A DNA stretch of 64,000 nt from Corbicula japonica (GCA_038501625.1 JAZAYU010000180.1:62001-126000), one strand, 5' to 3'; numbered from the stretch's first letter, positions 10,602 to 24,057 are shown. The notes: generated by a model not told the origin, from the letters alone. Numbers and translations: made by a program.

Positions 10602-12062
10602 CTGAATATAAGTAAATAAAAATGTTCTAAATATTACTCGTAATTGCCAGTATAATTATGTAATGAAAAGATCATCTTTTCTTCTCAATTTTCCACTTTT
10701 CATCTTCTTGTCTCATTCACGTCTTTCAATCCGCAAAAACTTATACCTTCCGGTAGCTTAGAAATAAAATTACCGAAGCTAAATTCCGTAAATCGCTTAT
10801 TTTCACGACTGTAAAATGCAAAATCATATTTGAAAATGTAATAAAATCCCACTTACCAGAATAAATATCCCTTCAAATAACCACCTATTGTATTCAGTAA
10901 CTGTTGTAAATGTCAAAACATGTAGATTTCTATCAAATGTAATGAAATATTGCGAGAAACTTCAGACTGACATTGCAAAATTGAGAATACCATGTTTGCA
11001 TCAAGACTATGACGTGAAGGCGATCCGATCCGGCAAAGGAAAACAATGAGAACTTCTCCATGTAAATGTGGCAAAATAAATGCTTGTGGGACAGCTTAGA
11101 TATGATACATTTATAAAACTATAAAGCCCTTAGTATGATTCTCTTGAATTCTCTAATGGCGGTATTCATTAGCTCTTGATTATGATTTAGTTGTTTTTAA
11201 AGAAGAGTAAAAAAAAGAATGCGACAATGTACATGTAAATTCCCTAAAATTCCGGTAATTTATCTGCCTCGGGCAAATGTTGCCATGACAACTATCAGTG
11301 ATATCTACATCTTAAATATAATAAAATCGTCAAACCGCTTACAAAGAATTATAGACGGTCAATTATGAAATTAGGTATCAAACTGAATTTGACAAAAAAA
11401 ACTTGAATTATTATTCTGTATATTTAAAAACAACTACGTTGATATAAAATTAACAGAAGATAATCATTTTTGTTCGCGACCCTATTTCAGCATGGTAGAA
11501 TTATCACTGCACGTATGTCAAGTCAGATTAATATTAGCATTAGTTTGCATGGGTAATTTTGAGTGATTTTAAACATTTTTCATCAGAATAATGTTACATG
11601 TAATCACTATCAAAAACTATATAGTTTAAGATTCATATTAACATGATTAAGTTCCCTCAAATTCCCAACGCGGGACACACGTGCGTATACATGACTCGAG
11701 CTGACGCCAAGATTAAAGTGATTAAAGAACATTGTCTGCACGATAATCATGCCTTAGAGTGTATTTACCGTTGTATTTCTAATAACACTGTAAACGTTAT
11801 TGTCTTATGAAGATTTTACATTATTGAGAAACAATAAAGCGAAACATCTTAATCATTTAGGTGCTAAACTTTTTAGCTCCGGTGGTGTAACCCCATGAGC
11901 GTCCCGATACATCTATCTTTCGCTATTCTCTGGACATTAATTTTTAATTCGCTTAATATTAATTTAAATATCTGAGTGAGGCCGGTATTCCATGGTTCCG
12001 TGATGCGTGATCCGTGTCCGCGTCCGTGTCCGCGATTTTTTACTCACCAAACATATCGTTGC
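10602..12062. other. Intergenic, no gene seen
   Basis: AT-rich sequence. Near 11,993-12,045 there is a run of gtccgtgtccg-like repeats leading into the inverted repeat at 12,063. Confidence 0.4.
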
Positions 12063-12133
12063 GTATATTCCATACCTCCGTGTCCGTTCAAGCGAACACT
12101 GGCGCGAAACGGACACGGAGGTATCGAATATAC
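12063..12133. repeat. Inverted repeat with 26-bp arms
   Basis: The left arm (12,063-12,088, core cctccgtgtccgtt) and the right arm (12,108-12,133, core aacggacacggagg) pair at 25 of 26 positions around a 19-bp loop. It is probably the terminus or hairpin of a DNA transposon. The distant partner end was not found. The next 1 kb (12,134-13,168) holds nothing recognisable. Confidence 0.7.
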
Positions 12134-13176
12134 CAATTTTCAACGTTGATATACTCTCAGACTTCAACTACATCAACGTCGAAAAATTAGCGTTGAAACA
12201 ACGTTGCATTGTAGCTAAACGTGAACTAACATTACGTTAACTTTTAATGCAAGCGTTGTGCTCGATCCCTTTCGTCTTCAATGACAAAATCAAAAATTAT
12301 CTTATACAACCGGTTTGTGATTGATATTCAATGAAAAGGGAATACAATTATTTTACTATCCCTACATCTTGGCAATAAAATCCTTTCTTATGTCCTAGTT
12401 ATCAGATGGTGTTTTAATATGCTTATAATTAAAAGGGTAATATTATTTTTACGAATGTTATTATAATATTGATCAAAATACAAACTGTGATCTTTTAAGG
12501 ACAATATGCCAAGTAACAATTTTCTGCTTGCAACATTGACATGTTAATTAAACAATCGCAACAGGCAAATACACGTTGCTTGACATCTGCTAGTGAGTAA
12601 ATTTGTAAAATTGTGTAGGTTTTGTAGATGTGTACAGTATCAAGTGCAACTTATTTGCAGCATAATTTCAAATTTATATTGAATGTTTACCATCAGTAGA
12701 AATCAACTCGATTTCAAAATATGACAAGATAAATAACGGTTAAAATTGGGTCTCTGTTCAGAGAATCATTTTGAAAGTAGAAGGTATAAAATGGCCGCGA
12801 TGTTAACGAGAGTGAGGGGCGGAGTACACTTTATTCTGTTCATATTGTGACAAAAGTTAGACCGTGACTCGTAAACAAATGTAGCCGTGCAACCATTGGC
12901 CATATAACTCTCATAAAAGTTCTCAGGGGACACTTCATAATCGGTCGTAGAAAACCTGGTTTCGTCCCATTACGGCGCTTCTTTTAAAACAGTAGACTCA
13001 TCAACAGTTAGTTGTATTTTATAAGTTGTAAATAACATTATTTATCAAAGATAATATGTCCGGCTACCAAATGCGACACATTTGATAATAATCTAGCCTT
13101 GAGCTTTTTATCACTGCCCTATATTATGGTGTCAGTGTGACGTGAATTATGTACATGTATTAGTAGATATCAGTAC

Positions 13177-14564
13177 CAGACCTGGGTCCAATTACAATCT
13201 ATTTTAATTAATTATAATTAATTACATATTTTGAAGTAATTGAAAATAATTAATAATTGAAACAAAAATAAATCATCTTAATTGTAATTTATTAATTAAA
13301 ATCCCCAAAATTGCAATATAATTGTCAATGGAATTCAATTACTCTTCAACTACATGTAGCAAACAGTAACATATGGCAAAACACAGATTATAGTGCAGTA
13401 GCTATTGTCACCTGAAGTTAGAACTTTCACACTTAATGGTCATTCAAAGAGGTGTTAATTTGAATATTAACATAAAATAGTTGATAGACTATTGATGAAT
13501 ATAAAGCCATGAAAATAATATGACTAGTTTAAGTAGCCTAAAACGAAGATAATTAAATTTCATTGAAATATGCTATATTTTTCTTCTATTTAATATTCCT
13601 CTTTTTCTATAGTATTATTCTTCTTTGTCAATGTTTTCTTATAATTTTAAGTTGCCACTGCAAAATTATTATAGACCACAAAGCAATTATTCATAAATTA
13701 TTTATGTTTTTCCCCCTATTTGTATGTGAATACCTGGGTGAAATAAAAAAACAACAACATTATGTTCTTTTCTGTTCATAAACTGTACTAAGTGGGTAAC
13801 TAAGAAGTGTTACACATATATTCTCAATCTAAGGTATAAAGCATTACTTGAATATATGTACTTGTCAGTTCAGATTTAACAGTTATCCACACAACATGAA
13901 TTCAAGCACATTAAATCATTTATATTATCAAAGGATACCAGTGGAATTTTTAAGCAAAATGCTGATACTGTTTATCCGAGTACAAAGGCAGACTGGGATC
14001 TACTTCAAACTATGTCTCCACAAGCGCTATATACAGTTTAATTCCTCAGATATCAAAACGTCATAGACACACATCAGGAAACAGTAAGAGCTTGACCAAT
14101 ATTTGCCTTTAGTTTGTAAAAGTTCTGATTTAAACCATCTGCAGTATTGAACTGTACATTCTGATAGTCTACCAAGGTTGCCAAAGATGGCTGAAATCTT
14201 CTGACCCTACCTGCATCATCTGCCCCAGTTGAACAGCTCTTTAAGTATCTGGGAAAGTGTTTAAGCATGAATGTTGTTCATTGAATGAAAGTAACTTTAA
14301 AGCAATAATGTTTTTGAAATTTATGAGGAGTTATAATTCTGCATCAGAAATCTGTTTTCACCATGGTTCTTTTTGTGAATATATTTCATATTTTGAAAAT
14401 AATTAAAAAAAAATAAAAAATAATTAATTAGTTTCCTTAAACTAATTGTAATAAATTAATTACTCATGGAAAAAACAAGTAATTATAATTGTAATTTAAT
14501 TGAAGCATTTCTGATTTAATTGTAATTAATTAATTACTTTTCAAAGTAATTTAAACCAGGTCTG
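13177..14564. mobile_element. Non-autonomous hAT-type DNA transposon
   Basis: The element begins cagacctgggtccaattac and ends with the inverted counterpart, whose complement is cagacctggtttaaattac. It is flanked on both sides by the identical 8-bp direct repeat atcagtac (13,169-13,176 and 14,565-14,572). Eight-bp duplications and CAG...CTG ends are hallmarks of hAT elements. The subterminal 130-180 bp on both sides are rich in taattaatta strings. A 64-codon minus-strand frame (14,268-14,074) is not recognisably transposase. At 1,388 bp it is too short for a full hAT transposase and is likely mobilised in trans. Confidence 0.88.
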
Positions 14565-14572
14565 ATCAGTAC

Positions 14573-16028
14573 ACTATTTTGTTCTGTTTTAACAAAAGTT
14601 AGTATTATCAACTCAAAATATGAATAAATAAGTTTTGTAAATCTGTAAAATCAACACCTGCTTAATATCACAATGGTATACTTTACTTTGCAAGTCGTAG
14701 AAAAAAGTGATATTTGAAAACATCTTCACTCAACCCAACTACTAGTATTGCATGTGCGCTAGTGCTGGTTAAGTGCTAGTTTATTTTATGAGTTAAAAAA
14801 AGAACTTTCATATGCCTATTTTCCTTACTTTGTTATTCTCAACTGATACTTCAGTTGAATAAAGTACAATAGTGTACTTTGAGTTCATAATCTTAAAGAA
14901 GCGTTTTGTGGAGCGGTGCTTTAGACTGTCCCACAATGTATAACTGGAATTTATACTAACAAATCGTTTATCAACATCTATCATAACATCATAAACCTAT
15001 CTAACCATTGTTAAGAAAAAGTATATATGTTATACATTTTTCTGCACACAAAACGTTGAGGTGATTGGTTTAAGTCAGATGGCATGAATTAGGAATATTT
15101 TGCTACAACACACTTACAGTTCTTAGCACCAGCATCAATATATTCTCGAAATCGTTTCAATGGAATCCTTTATAATAACGGACCAAAACTTTTCACAGCA
15201 ATTTATCTAAATTGTTATCGACACTTTTGCAACAGCACCAAAATAACAAAGGATGGACTATATTGTTTATATAATAGATGCTAATAATTAATGGTAAATG
15301 TACAAGCAAGATTAACGAAGTTAGTCTGATCATTCCACTGAGAGTCTCGTAAAACTTAAAGCCGAGATGAAATGCGAAAAGTGAATGATATCTAAGGTTA
15401 TCTTTTAAATTTAGGTTAAAATGGGAATATGAATTTTTTTCACTTCCTAGTCCGACTTCGTCATGTTCGTGTGACGATCTTTATCTACATTTATTTCAAC
15501 AAGTGACGGAAAAGTTATACATATAGTTATAACAATACATTGATATATTTAATTGTACAATTTAGACACGAAATGTCGCACTACATGTAATACATTCACT
15601 AGTTAATTTCTGAGTTATACTTCCAATCGTTATTTGATACTTGATTATTGATGTGAGGATGTTTTTCTTGGTGATGTTCGCAATTGAACAGGGGCGGATC
15701 CAGCATGGTGGTGCACCAGACTTACATGCCCCCTTACACCCCTGGCACAGATTATAGGGCGACAGTTTAGTGGAATATTTATTTATATTTTTTTTTTTCA
15801 GAGAGAAACGCTAAATACGTGCTAGGATGTCCTCATTCCGTGGTAAGGCTGGTGTCTAGTGGTGAACGTATTGTATCTACACAATGCTCTGCAATACAAT
15901 GTATGCATGCATTTGTTGCTGTATTTAACCTATTATCCCATTTTAATTTCAGATGGAGAACAGCTATGAACTTTAGAATTGAAACAAAACTAAACCAATT
16001 CAGAACCAATTAGCTATATTAATATGTA
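14573..16028. other. Intergenic; lone hAT-like terminus near 15,690
   Basis: The string caggggcggatccagcatgg at about 15,690 resembles a common hAT-type terminus, but no opposite end is visible. A pyrimidine tract with CAG at 15,800 and a GTAAGG at 15,842 could bound a 41-bp plus-strand exon, but nothing supports it further. Confidence 0.35.
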
Positions 16029-16823
16029 TGTGTCTCTGTCTATAGCTAGTGTGCATAAAAACTCCAAAAATAAAAAAAGGAGGAAGCACGATGCTAATAG
16101 ATGTGTATATGTAATTGTCCTACATGTTTGTATATGTATAAAAATAAGTGTATGTAAATGTCTAGGCAGTCAGAGGGTCATTTGTGGATAGTTATGGTTT
16201 ATATGCGTTGCCGGAAAATGTCTCAATGAGAACTTGGATGGCACGTTTATAACCATGTACAGCACTCTTGTGGCTAGGCGATGTTGCTGTGTGTGGTGAT
16301 TAGATCTGTTCCTTTATGTCTGAAGGTTTGTTCGTTGGTTACTTATCTCACCCATATGTATCTTACTTCCACGAAGTTCAACATGAATCCTTTCGGGGAT
16401 CCCTTAATTCGAAAGTTAGCTGTTTGAATTGAATTATCTCCCCTTAAATTAATATATATCTTCAATTCGGTGTATCGAAAGATCAAGATGACTTTCATTG
16501 TGTGTGTCTCTGTCTATAGCACTAGTGTGCATAAAACCTCCAAAAATAAAAAAGGAGGAAGCACGATGCTAAAAGGTGTGCATATGTTATTGTCCTACAT
16601 GTTTGTATATGTATAAAAATAAGTGTACTTAAATGTCTAGGCAGTCAGATGGTCATTTGTGGATAGTTATGGTTTATATGCGTTGCCGGTAAATTTCTCT
16701 ATGAGAACTTGGATGGCACGTCAATAACCATGTACAGCACTCTTGGCTAGGCGATGTCGGCGAGTCTGGACAGGTGCTTAGATCTGTTCCTTTATGTCTG
16801 AAGGTGTGTTCGTTGGTTACACA
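16029..16823. repeat. Direct duplication, period 474 bp
   Basis: The blocks at about 16,029-16,344 and 16,503-16,823 share long identical strings, such as ggaggaagcacgatgctaa and gtcatttgtggatagttatg. Small indels separate them. About 160 bp between the copies is not duplicated. No coding frame was found. Confidence 0.85.
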
Positions 16824-17012
16824 CACATATATAGTGTGAACTTTGCATGTATCATATAATGCATACAGTTTCCTGTAAGGTTCCGCGATAATGTGTTAAA
16901 CGTAAAACAGTAATGATAAAATCCTACGGAATAAAAGTTCTGGAATTATTTTACGGGTTTTTACTTGTTAATAAGCCCGTGATGTATTATCAAACTATTT
17001 GGTAAAACTAAC

Positions 17013-17142
17013 TCATTGTTGCGAACTTCAATCCCGGAACAAAGTGGCAGACACCATGCGAACATGGAAAAAAATGATACTTTTCAAAGTGTTTTGGTGT
17101 CACTCGCGTACACGTGTCTGACACTTAGTTTGCAACAATCGA
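17013..17142. mobile_element. Possible short MITE with ~28-bp inverted ends
   Basis: The left end, cattgttgcgaactt with a downstream gtggcagacac, is mirrored by gtgtctgacacttag and ttgcaacaatcg at the right. One arm has a short insertion. No target duplication is evident. Confidence 0.4.
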
Positions 17143-17713
17143 GAAACATGGACTTATAAAAATGGAATCAAATAAATTCAACACTGGACGATGAGGAAAC
17201 GTTGGGAAATCAGTGAACATGATTTAATAGATTGATCGAGTAAATTACCCGCAGTAATAATCATAAAATTATAAAATTGTCATAGATATCAGGAAAACAA
17301 CTGCTAACCCAAATTCCTAAATGAATCATTATCACCTAATAACCTATGTTGTATTACCAATATAAAATTCAGTATTCTTAATATTGTATCATTATTTGCA
17401 TTAACGTTATTTGTGCCGTGAAGCGGTCGTTTAACGTTTCTCCGTACATCCAATGCGTGCTAATATCAATTACGTCTTTTGAAGGCCGTTTTGTAATATA
17501 CTTTTTGAGATAATGAGTTGCACTTAACTCTGGGCTAATCGGCGTGGACAGTTATATTCATTTCCATTTTAAGCTTAACAGGCTATGTAATGGAATAAAT
17601 CTGAAAATACCCTGTTGAAGGTTATGTGTTCACCGTCATATGCATACATTGTTTAGGAAAATATTGTGAAATAAAATAGGAAATCAACTATTAATTTATG
17701 TATGTATGTTGAC

Positions 17714-18850
17714 ATTACAGTACTGAAAATTATGAAATTGACAATTTTTCCGATTCCGATCCGGTCCGCTTCCGATCCTAATGTCATCTATAACCGATCC
17801 GATTCCATTCCCATGGCGGTCCAATTCCAATTCGATTGCACTCCATTTTTTTCGTTCAGACAATGCACTCCAAACGATCTTTACGCTCAAACCGATTCTT
17901 CCGATTCCGATCTGTTCGCTCCCGATTTTCATTGGTCATTAACAATGCGCTCCAAACGATCTTAACGCTTAAACCGATTCTTCCGATTCCGATCTTTTCG
18001 CTTCCGCTTTTCATTGGTCATTACTTATAACGCATCTCGCGCTGAAATCATTTAGTGAAAATAATTTATCTTTTAGTTTTGGACAGCGTTTATGGTTTAT
18101 GTTTCATACTGAACTTAATAAATGTTTACATTCAAAAATGTTTATTAGCATTAAATACATTTCAGTTGTAAATAAAAAAAAACAACATTAATTCCATAAT
18201 GAAGCGCGGGTGAATGTAAATGTTCCTTATTTCTTCCCTTGTGTAAGAAAAAATATTACGTATTTTCGCTTAAAGAGCACTTTATACAAAAAGGTTTCGA
18301 ACTTAATTTCAATAATATCATGCGTGTGAATGACAAACACACCATTTACTATTATATGTTTTCAGTTTTATTTACAAAATTATCGTTAAATTAGTTGGTT
18401 TTTTTTATTAGTGTTTGATAGCAGAAAACTCAATTAAATTATTGTCAAACATTTCTTTGTTTAAAGTCGTGAAAAGAATCGAAAAAATCGATTCGGATCG
18501 CTACTATATATAACTGAAAAAAACTATAAAAAGAAGCGATCCGATCCGATCAAAACGCTCCGGTCTTTTCACTCCAAGCGATCCAAACGCTCAAAGCGAT
18601 TCCGATCCGGTCACAACGCTCCGGTCTTTTCACTCCAAGCGATCCAAACGTTCCAAGCGATTCCAATCCAGTCAAAATGCCCCGGTCTTTTCACTCCAAG
18701 CGATCAAAACGCTCAAAGCGATTAGCTTCGATTCCATTCCGTTTCCAATTCGATTGCGCTTCGATTGCGCTCCTAACGGGATCGGCTTGCGGTCCGCTTC
18801 CGATCCGCTTCCGATCCGGTTGTCAATTTCATGATTTTCAGTACTGTAAT
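17714..18850. mobile_element. TIR element with internal CGATCCGATT-rich tandem arrays
   Basis: The left end attacagtactgaaaattatg and the right end gattttcagtactgtaat form near-perfect inverted termini of about 30 bp. Next to each end lie tracts of ccgattccgatccggtccgc-type sequence. The interior has an 82-bp repeat (start points 17,861 and 17,943) and a 61-bp repeat (18,561, 18,622 and 18,683), both built from gatccaaacgctcaaagcga-like strings. The middle 450 bp are AT-rich. No transposase frame exists; frames spelling Ile-Gly-Ser or Phe-Arg-Ser series are repeat artefacts. The target duplication is not clear. Confidence 0.75.
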
Positions 18851-21800
18851 AATTTACTTAGGCTGTGCTACAGATGCATAAATGTAGTTGTGTTTAGCTG
18901 AATATTCATTTGTCTAGAAATAATACCACCAAAGAAAACTGTGTTTCTGACAGAACTAGAACAATTATGTCATAAGATTTAAAAAATAAATAATATTAAT
19001 GTCCACTTAGATTTGATAATAACAGAAAACATTCCGTGTTGTGTTTGCGTTGTGGTCGAACCGATGATACTTTATTATTTCCCGAGAGAGTATTTCCTTT
19101 GCTAAAAATAAATAATTGCAAAAATAATTTAGGACCTAAACAAGTGAAGAGTTTATGCCAAAATGATCATGCGCTGAATTTCTGGTGTAATTAACGAGAT
19201 AAAAAATGAACGATTATGATAAAATAACCTTATCGTTTTTAAATTTGTGCTAGAAGGAATTAATTCTTAAGGAATGTGCAAGAAGACCCCATTTAAATTT
19301 GAATTAAAAATTGGCTCGCCTTTGATTTAGAATGAAATAATGTTTGAATGCAAAATGATGTCGTGCGACAACTGTTAGAACTACCGCTCAAATCAGAAGA
19401 CGCTGCTTCCAAATAAGTTTTTCCTGTCAATTAAATGATTGTCGCTGAGACATAATCCTTTTTGCGGCTGAACTGATAATTTCGTGTTCTAAAGATTTGA
19501 ATGGTACATGTAGCACTGAAGCAATAACAAAAGATGTGGCCTAAAACAAAGCAACCCGGGGGTGTGATTAACTATGAACAGCGTAATGTCAATCAAACTT
19601 TTCCGCTATTTCACAACGTAAATATTATCAGTCTCCGCTCCAAGCGTTTGATGTTTTGGTTGCAAGCCAAAGGCTAACTGAAATCGAAATTTGTAGTAAT
19701 TACAACGATAGGACATTGTTAATTGTAAATTAATAAATACTTTTGCCAGCTCATTCGAAAATCATTGTTTTATAGTATAGTTTGACCAGGTCGTAATGTG
19801 ATATTTATTTGTAATATACGTAAGCTTACAGGTGGAAATCATCATATGGTCTATTCGTGTGAAAGAAACAACTACATATACTGGCATATTTACGATATGA
19901 GAGCAATTTCATTTAAATTTCATTGTTTTATACAACTATCGTCTATTTTAATTGAAAGACGTAAAAAATGTACAAACATAATGGCGCTTGATTTAGTTTA
20001 TTTATATTACTCTAAACGACATGGACCAGACTTATGTACGTTGTTCTGACAATTAATGTAACAATTGGATTAAGTGATGTCATTAACACCAGAAATTGTT
20101 AAAACAATCCAATAAATCTGAATTGAATATTTCACCTTACGAAAAATATAAGACGAACAACTATGTTTGACTACGACGTTATTAGATCGCAGGTATGCCG
20201 CTTATAGTACATGTATACTAGTATCATAGTCAATGTCATCGTGTTTCCGTAACTTTGCTAGTACATAACTGTATGCATTTTTACCACATTATCACAATCC
20301 TTAATATCAAACAACAATAGTGCTGTTTTTGTTACAAGTCGATTGGCGTTAAAAGCGGATCAATCTTAACATAAAACAAAATGAGTTACAATCATTTTCG
20401 AATTGGTAAAATATAACAGAAAAGAAAATGCAACTACATTTCCTCAATTTACTTCATACGTTGGGAGATTTTTTGATAAAATTAATGACTAATGATAAAT
20501 TGACCTGACACGTGTGAAATTATCTGCCACACTTGATTTACATCACAGTGACACGTGTATGATAACTTCCTACATGCGGAGTAAGCAACATGCTTTAGAC
20601 GTATCCGTTTGATAATTAGCCAACACTATTCGTCTTGATTGGAACAAATATTTGAGAAAACGGACCTGTAGAGATTGAGAGAAAATGTGTGTAAGGAAAC
20701 TTCACCCACGACCCAGTTGTTTTGGTCAAAATGCTCACTTCATACACACCGGCAGTAATGAATAGCAAGATATATCAATAATTGTGAACATAAATAGAAC
20801 ATAGCTATTGCACATGACAGTATCATGCCGAGGTAAGCATGAGAAATGTGTTACATCATGAGACTTCGTTTAATTGTATCATTATATTCTCTTTCTTTAG
20901 AAGAATAGTGTTAAACCTCAGTACAGATCTTTTGTTGCGTCATAGCAAGTTGATGTTTCTATTAAATGTAAACATCTTCGGTTCCGCGTCGGATTTTAAA
21001 TAAATACAAAACTTATTGGCATTAACTGTTCCATCACTGGATAAAAAACACTGCCGACAAAAATGATTTGCGAACCTTTACTGGATCAACAGGTGTGTTT
21101 GCGTACACCTCTTTCCTTTTAATTCAATGTTTATGTTTTCTCCTTCGTGAACCGAAAGAAAGTAATATCATTTTTGATTTAATTGATTTTAAAGGGCAAA
21201 CATCCATCGTGCTATAATAAATCATAAAATTAGTATCACTTTAATATAAATATTAATCATTTAGTCTTATGAATTATAAGAAAGGTCCAATGACGCCATC
21301 GACATAAATCTACGCATATTTCGGTGAAAATTGAATCGTTTTTGAAAGCGCTGAATTTTACAGCTGTCAATGTTAATTTATTGTTGATAGGGTTATCGCC
21401 AAGCATGCAGCGCTCTGTACAATACAAAGTTATTAGCCTTTGCTTTTCAAATTTACAAATGTTTTTTTCTCGAATAACTTAGAGAGATAAATATTCTTAA
21501 ATTTATAAACGCATTGTAAAATGCTACTTGGATTGCGATGTTCTACGACTTGAAAATCACGAGGCTCAGTTTTTGTTCGTCTGACTTACATGACTCATAA
21601 TAATTACACGTTGGATGTATACATATACCTGCGAATCAGATCGCAAGCTAATTTATATGGACTTGTCGGTATAGCCAGTAGTTGTTATTTTTTCTTCATT
21701 TTATTGCAGTTTTATTCTCATCAAATATACCCTGAAGCTCACTCATACTATCATCATTTCTAAAGGATTGTTAGTATTGCGGGTAAACTAGTACATGTAC

Positions 21801-22542
21801 TAATTATTTTGTCAAATGAAGAACTTTTTGTTGTCACTTACCCGACTTCATATTTTCTATTAAGACCACTGTGAGGCGCAAGGTCAGTTGGAAGAGCAAC
21901 AATGATACATGTATATCACTTATACGCATCCGTAATTGATAAGCCGACTGTATAAATGAAACATGTTTACCGCTTTTTTCCTCACATACCGTTGCAGTTT
22001 ATACGCTTTAAGCAAACGTTTACGATAAACATATATAAGGTAGTTGCGTAACATACAAGTAGCTGTTGTGTGAAATTTCCGGTGCACGGATAATATATGC
22101 GATTGACAAATAAACATATTTATTTTTGAAGTGTCATTATATAAAAACGTATTGTATTTGTTGCATCTTCAATTTAATAAATATATGAACCATTGATTTA
22201 TAAATAAATGTTTTCACCGGACGCATAAAAATTATACTTTGAATTTAAGATATCTCTGTGAATTGAATTCAAGATGTTCAGCATTTTCTTGAACGAGACT
22301 TTTAAGTATCATTAGGCCCGGTTTTTACCACTCTGCATATAGTTTCATGCACAGCATCTGTTTTTAGACGATCAGTTATCAGAGTTACCCTAAGAAAACT
22401 ATTTACAATAACGAACTATCACGGGCATACATTTGTATCGCTGACATAGGTTCATGGTTGCAATATTACTGAAAGAAGATCTACATTCGATATGGTTTTT
22501 ATAGACAACGTGTGAGTATTTGTGTTGAATTGGTAATACTGT
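18851..22542. other. 3.7 kb without recognisable genes
   Basis: AT-rich sequence with only short, unconvincing frames. Near 21,060-21,125 a string (aatgatttgcgaaccttta and gtgtttgcgtaca) resembles the tandem units at 37.8-38.15 kb, so it is probably another copy of that repeat. Confidence 0.45.
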
Positions 22543-22548
22543 TTTAAT
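22543..22548 (-). terminator. Candidate polyadenylation signal (ATTAAA)
   Basis: ATTAAA on the minus strand lies about 57 nt after the TAG stop of the TSP1-mucin gene. It is the commonest variant of the AATAAA signal. Position supports it; no transcript evidence is available. Confidence 0.35.
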
Positions 22549-22604
22549 ACTCGTTTTCAATCGAAATATGAATATCAGGATTTACTTGAAAACACATTTC
22601 ACAA

Positions 22605-22788
22605 CTACAAGTCTTTGTATAGTGTGCTGGAATCCGGTCTGAGGGGAACATTGCAGCCGTTCTCGATACAGCAGAACGTGCAGTAAAAGTGCAGTGTAAG
22701 AAAGTTGTCCTCATCAAATTGACGACACTTGTCAATGTCGGAGGTTCCCAGGAACCAGTCTTTGTAGCACGTGTCAAAGTTACCACAG
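22605..22788 (-). CDS. Terminal exon: second half of Ly6/uPAR-like domain
   Basis: Preceded by the acceptor ttccag, the exon's first base completes a Gly codon begun in the exon at 24,058, followed by 60 codons and TAG at 22,605-22,607. It reads CGNFDTCYKDW, then DKCRQFDEDNF, then HFYCTFCCIENGCN. The CCxxxxCN ending is characteristic of Ly6/uPAR three-finger domains. A 16-residue tail after the last Cys is not clearly hydrophobic, so GPI anchoring is not evident from this exon. The longer open frame across the same place (22,903-22,544) is in another phase and is a shadow. Confidence 0.7.
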
Positions 22789-22869
22789 CTGGAATTAAAA
22801 TAATGTTAAGATGTATAGAAGAAAGGATCAGTTTTAGTTGTAATAATGTAAATTGCACTGAATAAATAT

Positions 22870-23121
22870 GGAGCGCGTCACGGGAAAAGGTACATTCGGT
22901 CATATTTTGTTACATTTAAGTTGTTACTATATTTGGAAAGAAATTACAACTATCTTTTAGTTTCTCATAATAAAGAAGTGATTTTCTTACTCATTTGGAC
23001 AAAAAAATGATATTTTTACCGCGAAATGCATAATATTTAATATCGTTCGCTCAACATCATGACGTCATTTCAAGAACTGACGTCAAATGTCCGAAGGTAC
23101 CTTTTCCTGTGACGCGCCCCA
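22870..23121. mobile_element. MITE with CACGGGAAAAGGTAC termini, copy 1
   Basis: The left end ggagcgcgtcacgggaaaag and the right end ccttttcctgtgacgcgccc form an inverted terminal repeat of about 30 bp. The flanks carry TA on both sides. The interior holds two CRE-like tgacgtca motifs (about 23,060 and 23,078). A second copy in opposite orientation is at 50,761-51,006 and a half copy at 23,210-23,356. It lies in the last intron of the host gene. Confidence 0.8.
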
Positions 23122-23209
23122 TATAAGGCACGTTATATGAATAGTGTGTCTTCGGTCTTCAGTTTAGTTGTGATTATACTTGCAATTAACATACATCTAT
23201 CCAGTATTC

Positions 23210-23356
23210 TTTCGAAAATATTGTTATTGACTTTATAACTTGTTAAAGGTTTTTTAACCGCAAAATGCGTAATAAGCAATGTCGTCTGCTCAACTTTATA
23301 ACGTCATTTCAATGAATAACGTAAAATTCCCGAAAGTCACATTTTCCCGCGACGTT
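23210..23356. mobile_element. Half copy of the CACGGGAAAAGG MITE
   Basis: It matches the right half of the 22,870 element: accgcaaaatgcgtaata, a degenerate gctcaactttataacgtcat, and the end cattttcccgcgacg. The left half is missing. Confidence 0.6.
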
Positions 23357-24057
23357 CACCAGCAAAATGATGACACATTTAAATGCAGCCAGAGCCATGT
23401 TGCTGTTTTGCCACTGAACCATGCGGTAAGAACTCGGTTTCTCATTTTCCTTAATTGTTTGTGGCGTCTACTTTGAAATTGTATAACTATGCTCTCCTCT
23501 CTGCATATAGACTTTGTACGGAGGCTGTGTCTGCCGGATGTGGCCATTTCTGATATGCATATATCACTTCTTTAAAGCTGAATTGTTGTGAAATATATTA
23601 TTTCGTTTAATTTTCACGTAATAGCTAGTGTTTTAATACCAACGGTTTGCAAAAATAAAATTTGAAAAAATCTTGAAAAAATGATCACTAACAACAAGAA
23701 CAACAATAACAACAACAACAACCGAAACAACAAAGCATAAACTCAAAGTGCGTAAGTTGATGAGATTTGTGTTGGAGTCATCTTTTGTATCGAAACATAA
23801 ACGTTCACTTTTTATTTCTCTTAGGAAAACAAAATTTGATAAATTTGTAAAGTTTCTATCGGCCTACACATTCTTAAAGCATTGCTTTATTAAATAAACC
23901 ACCTTACGTGTTAAACATGTTTTGACTTTGACTAACACGCGGCTTCAACGTAAACGCTGCTTTCGAATATCCTTGTTTTCTCTTACCCACTTCATTTATA
24001 ACAGAAATAAGTAAAATAATATAACATATTAAACAATTTGTAATTTATTGGACTTGC
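23357..24057. other. Intron sequence with an AAC microsatellite
   Basis: Intron between the last two exons. It holds an imperfect (aac)n run near 23,690-23,735 and nothing else recognised. Confidence 0.5.

Noticed and set aside
15800..15843. Possible 41-bp plus-strand exon with pyrimidine tract and GTAAGG
   Set aside because: There are no neighbouring exons, and a hAT-like terminus lies just upstream; likely chance.
17696..18030. Open frames spelling Ile-Gly or Arg-Ser repeats on both strands
   Set aside because: They translate the CGATCCGATT tracts of the TIR element in all frames and have no independent support.
19798..20049. 83-codon plus-strand frame
   Set aside because: It has no GC or codon signal, no splice or promoter context and no recognisable domain.
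22544..22903. 119-codon minus-strand frame
   Set aside because: It starts inside a MITE and runs in the wrong phase through the true terminal exon; the cysteine-rich frame with splice signals is preferred.
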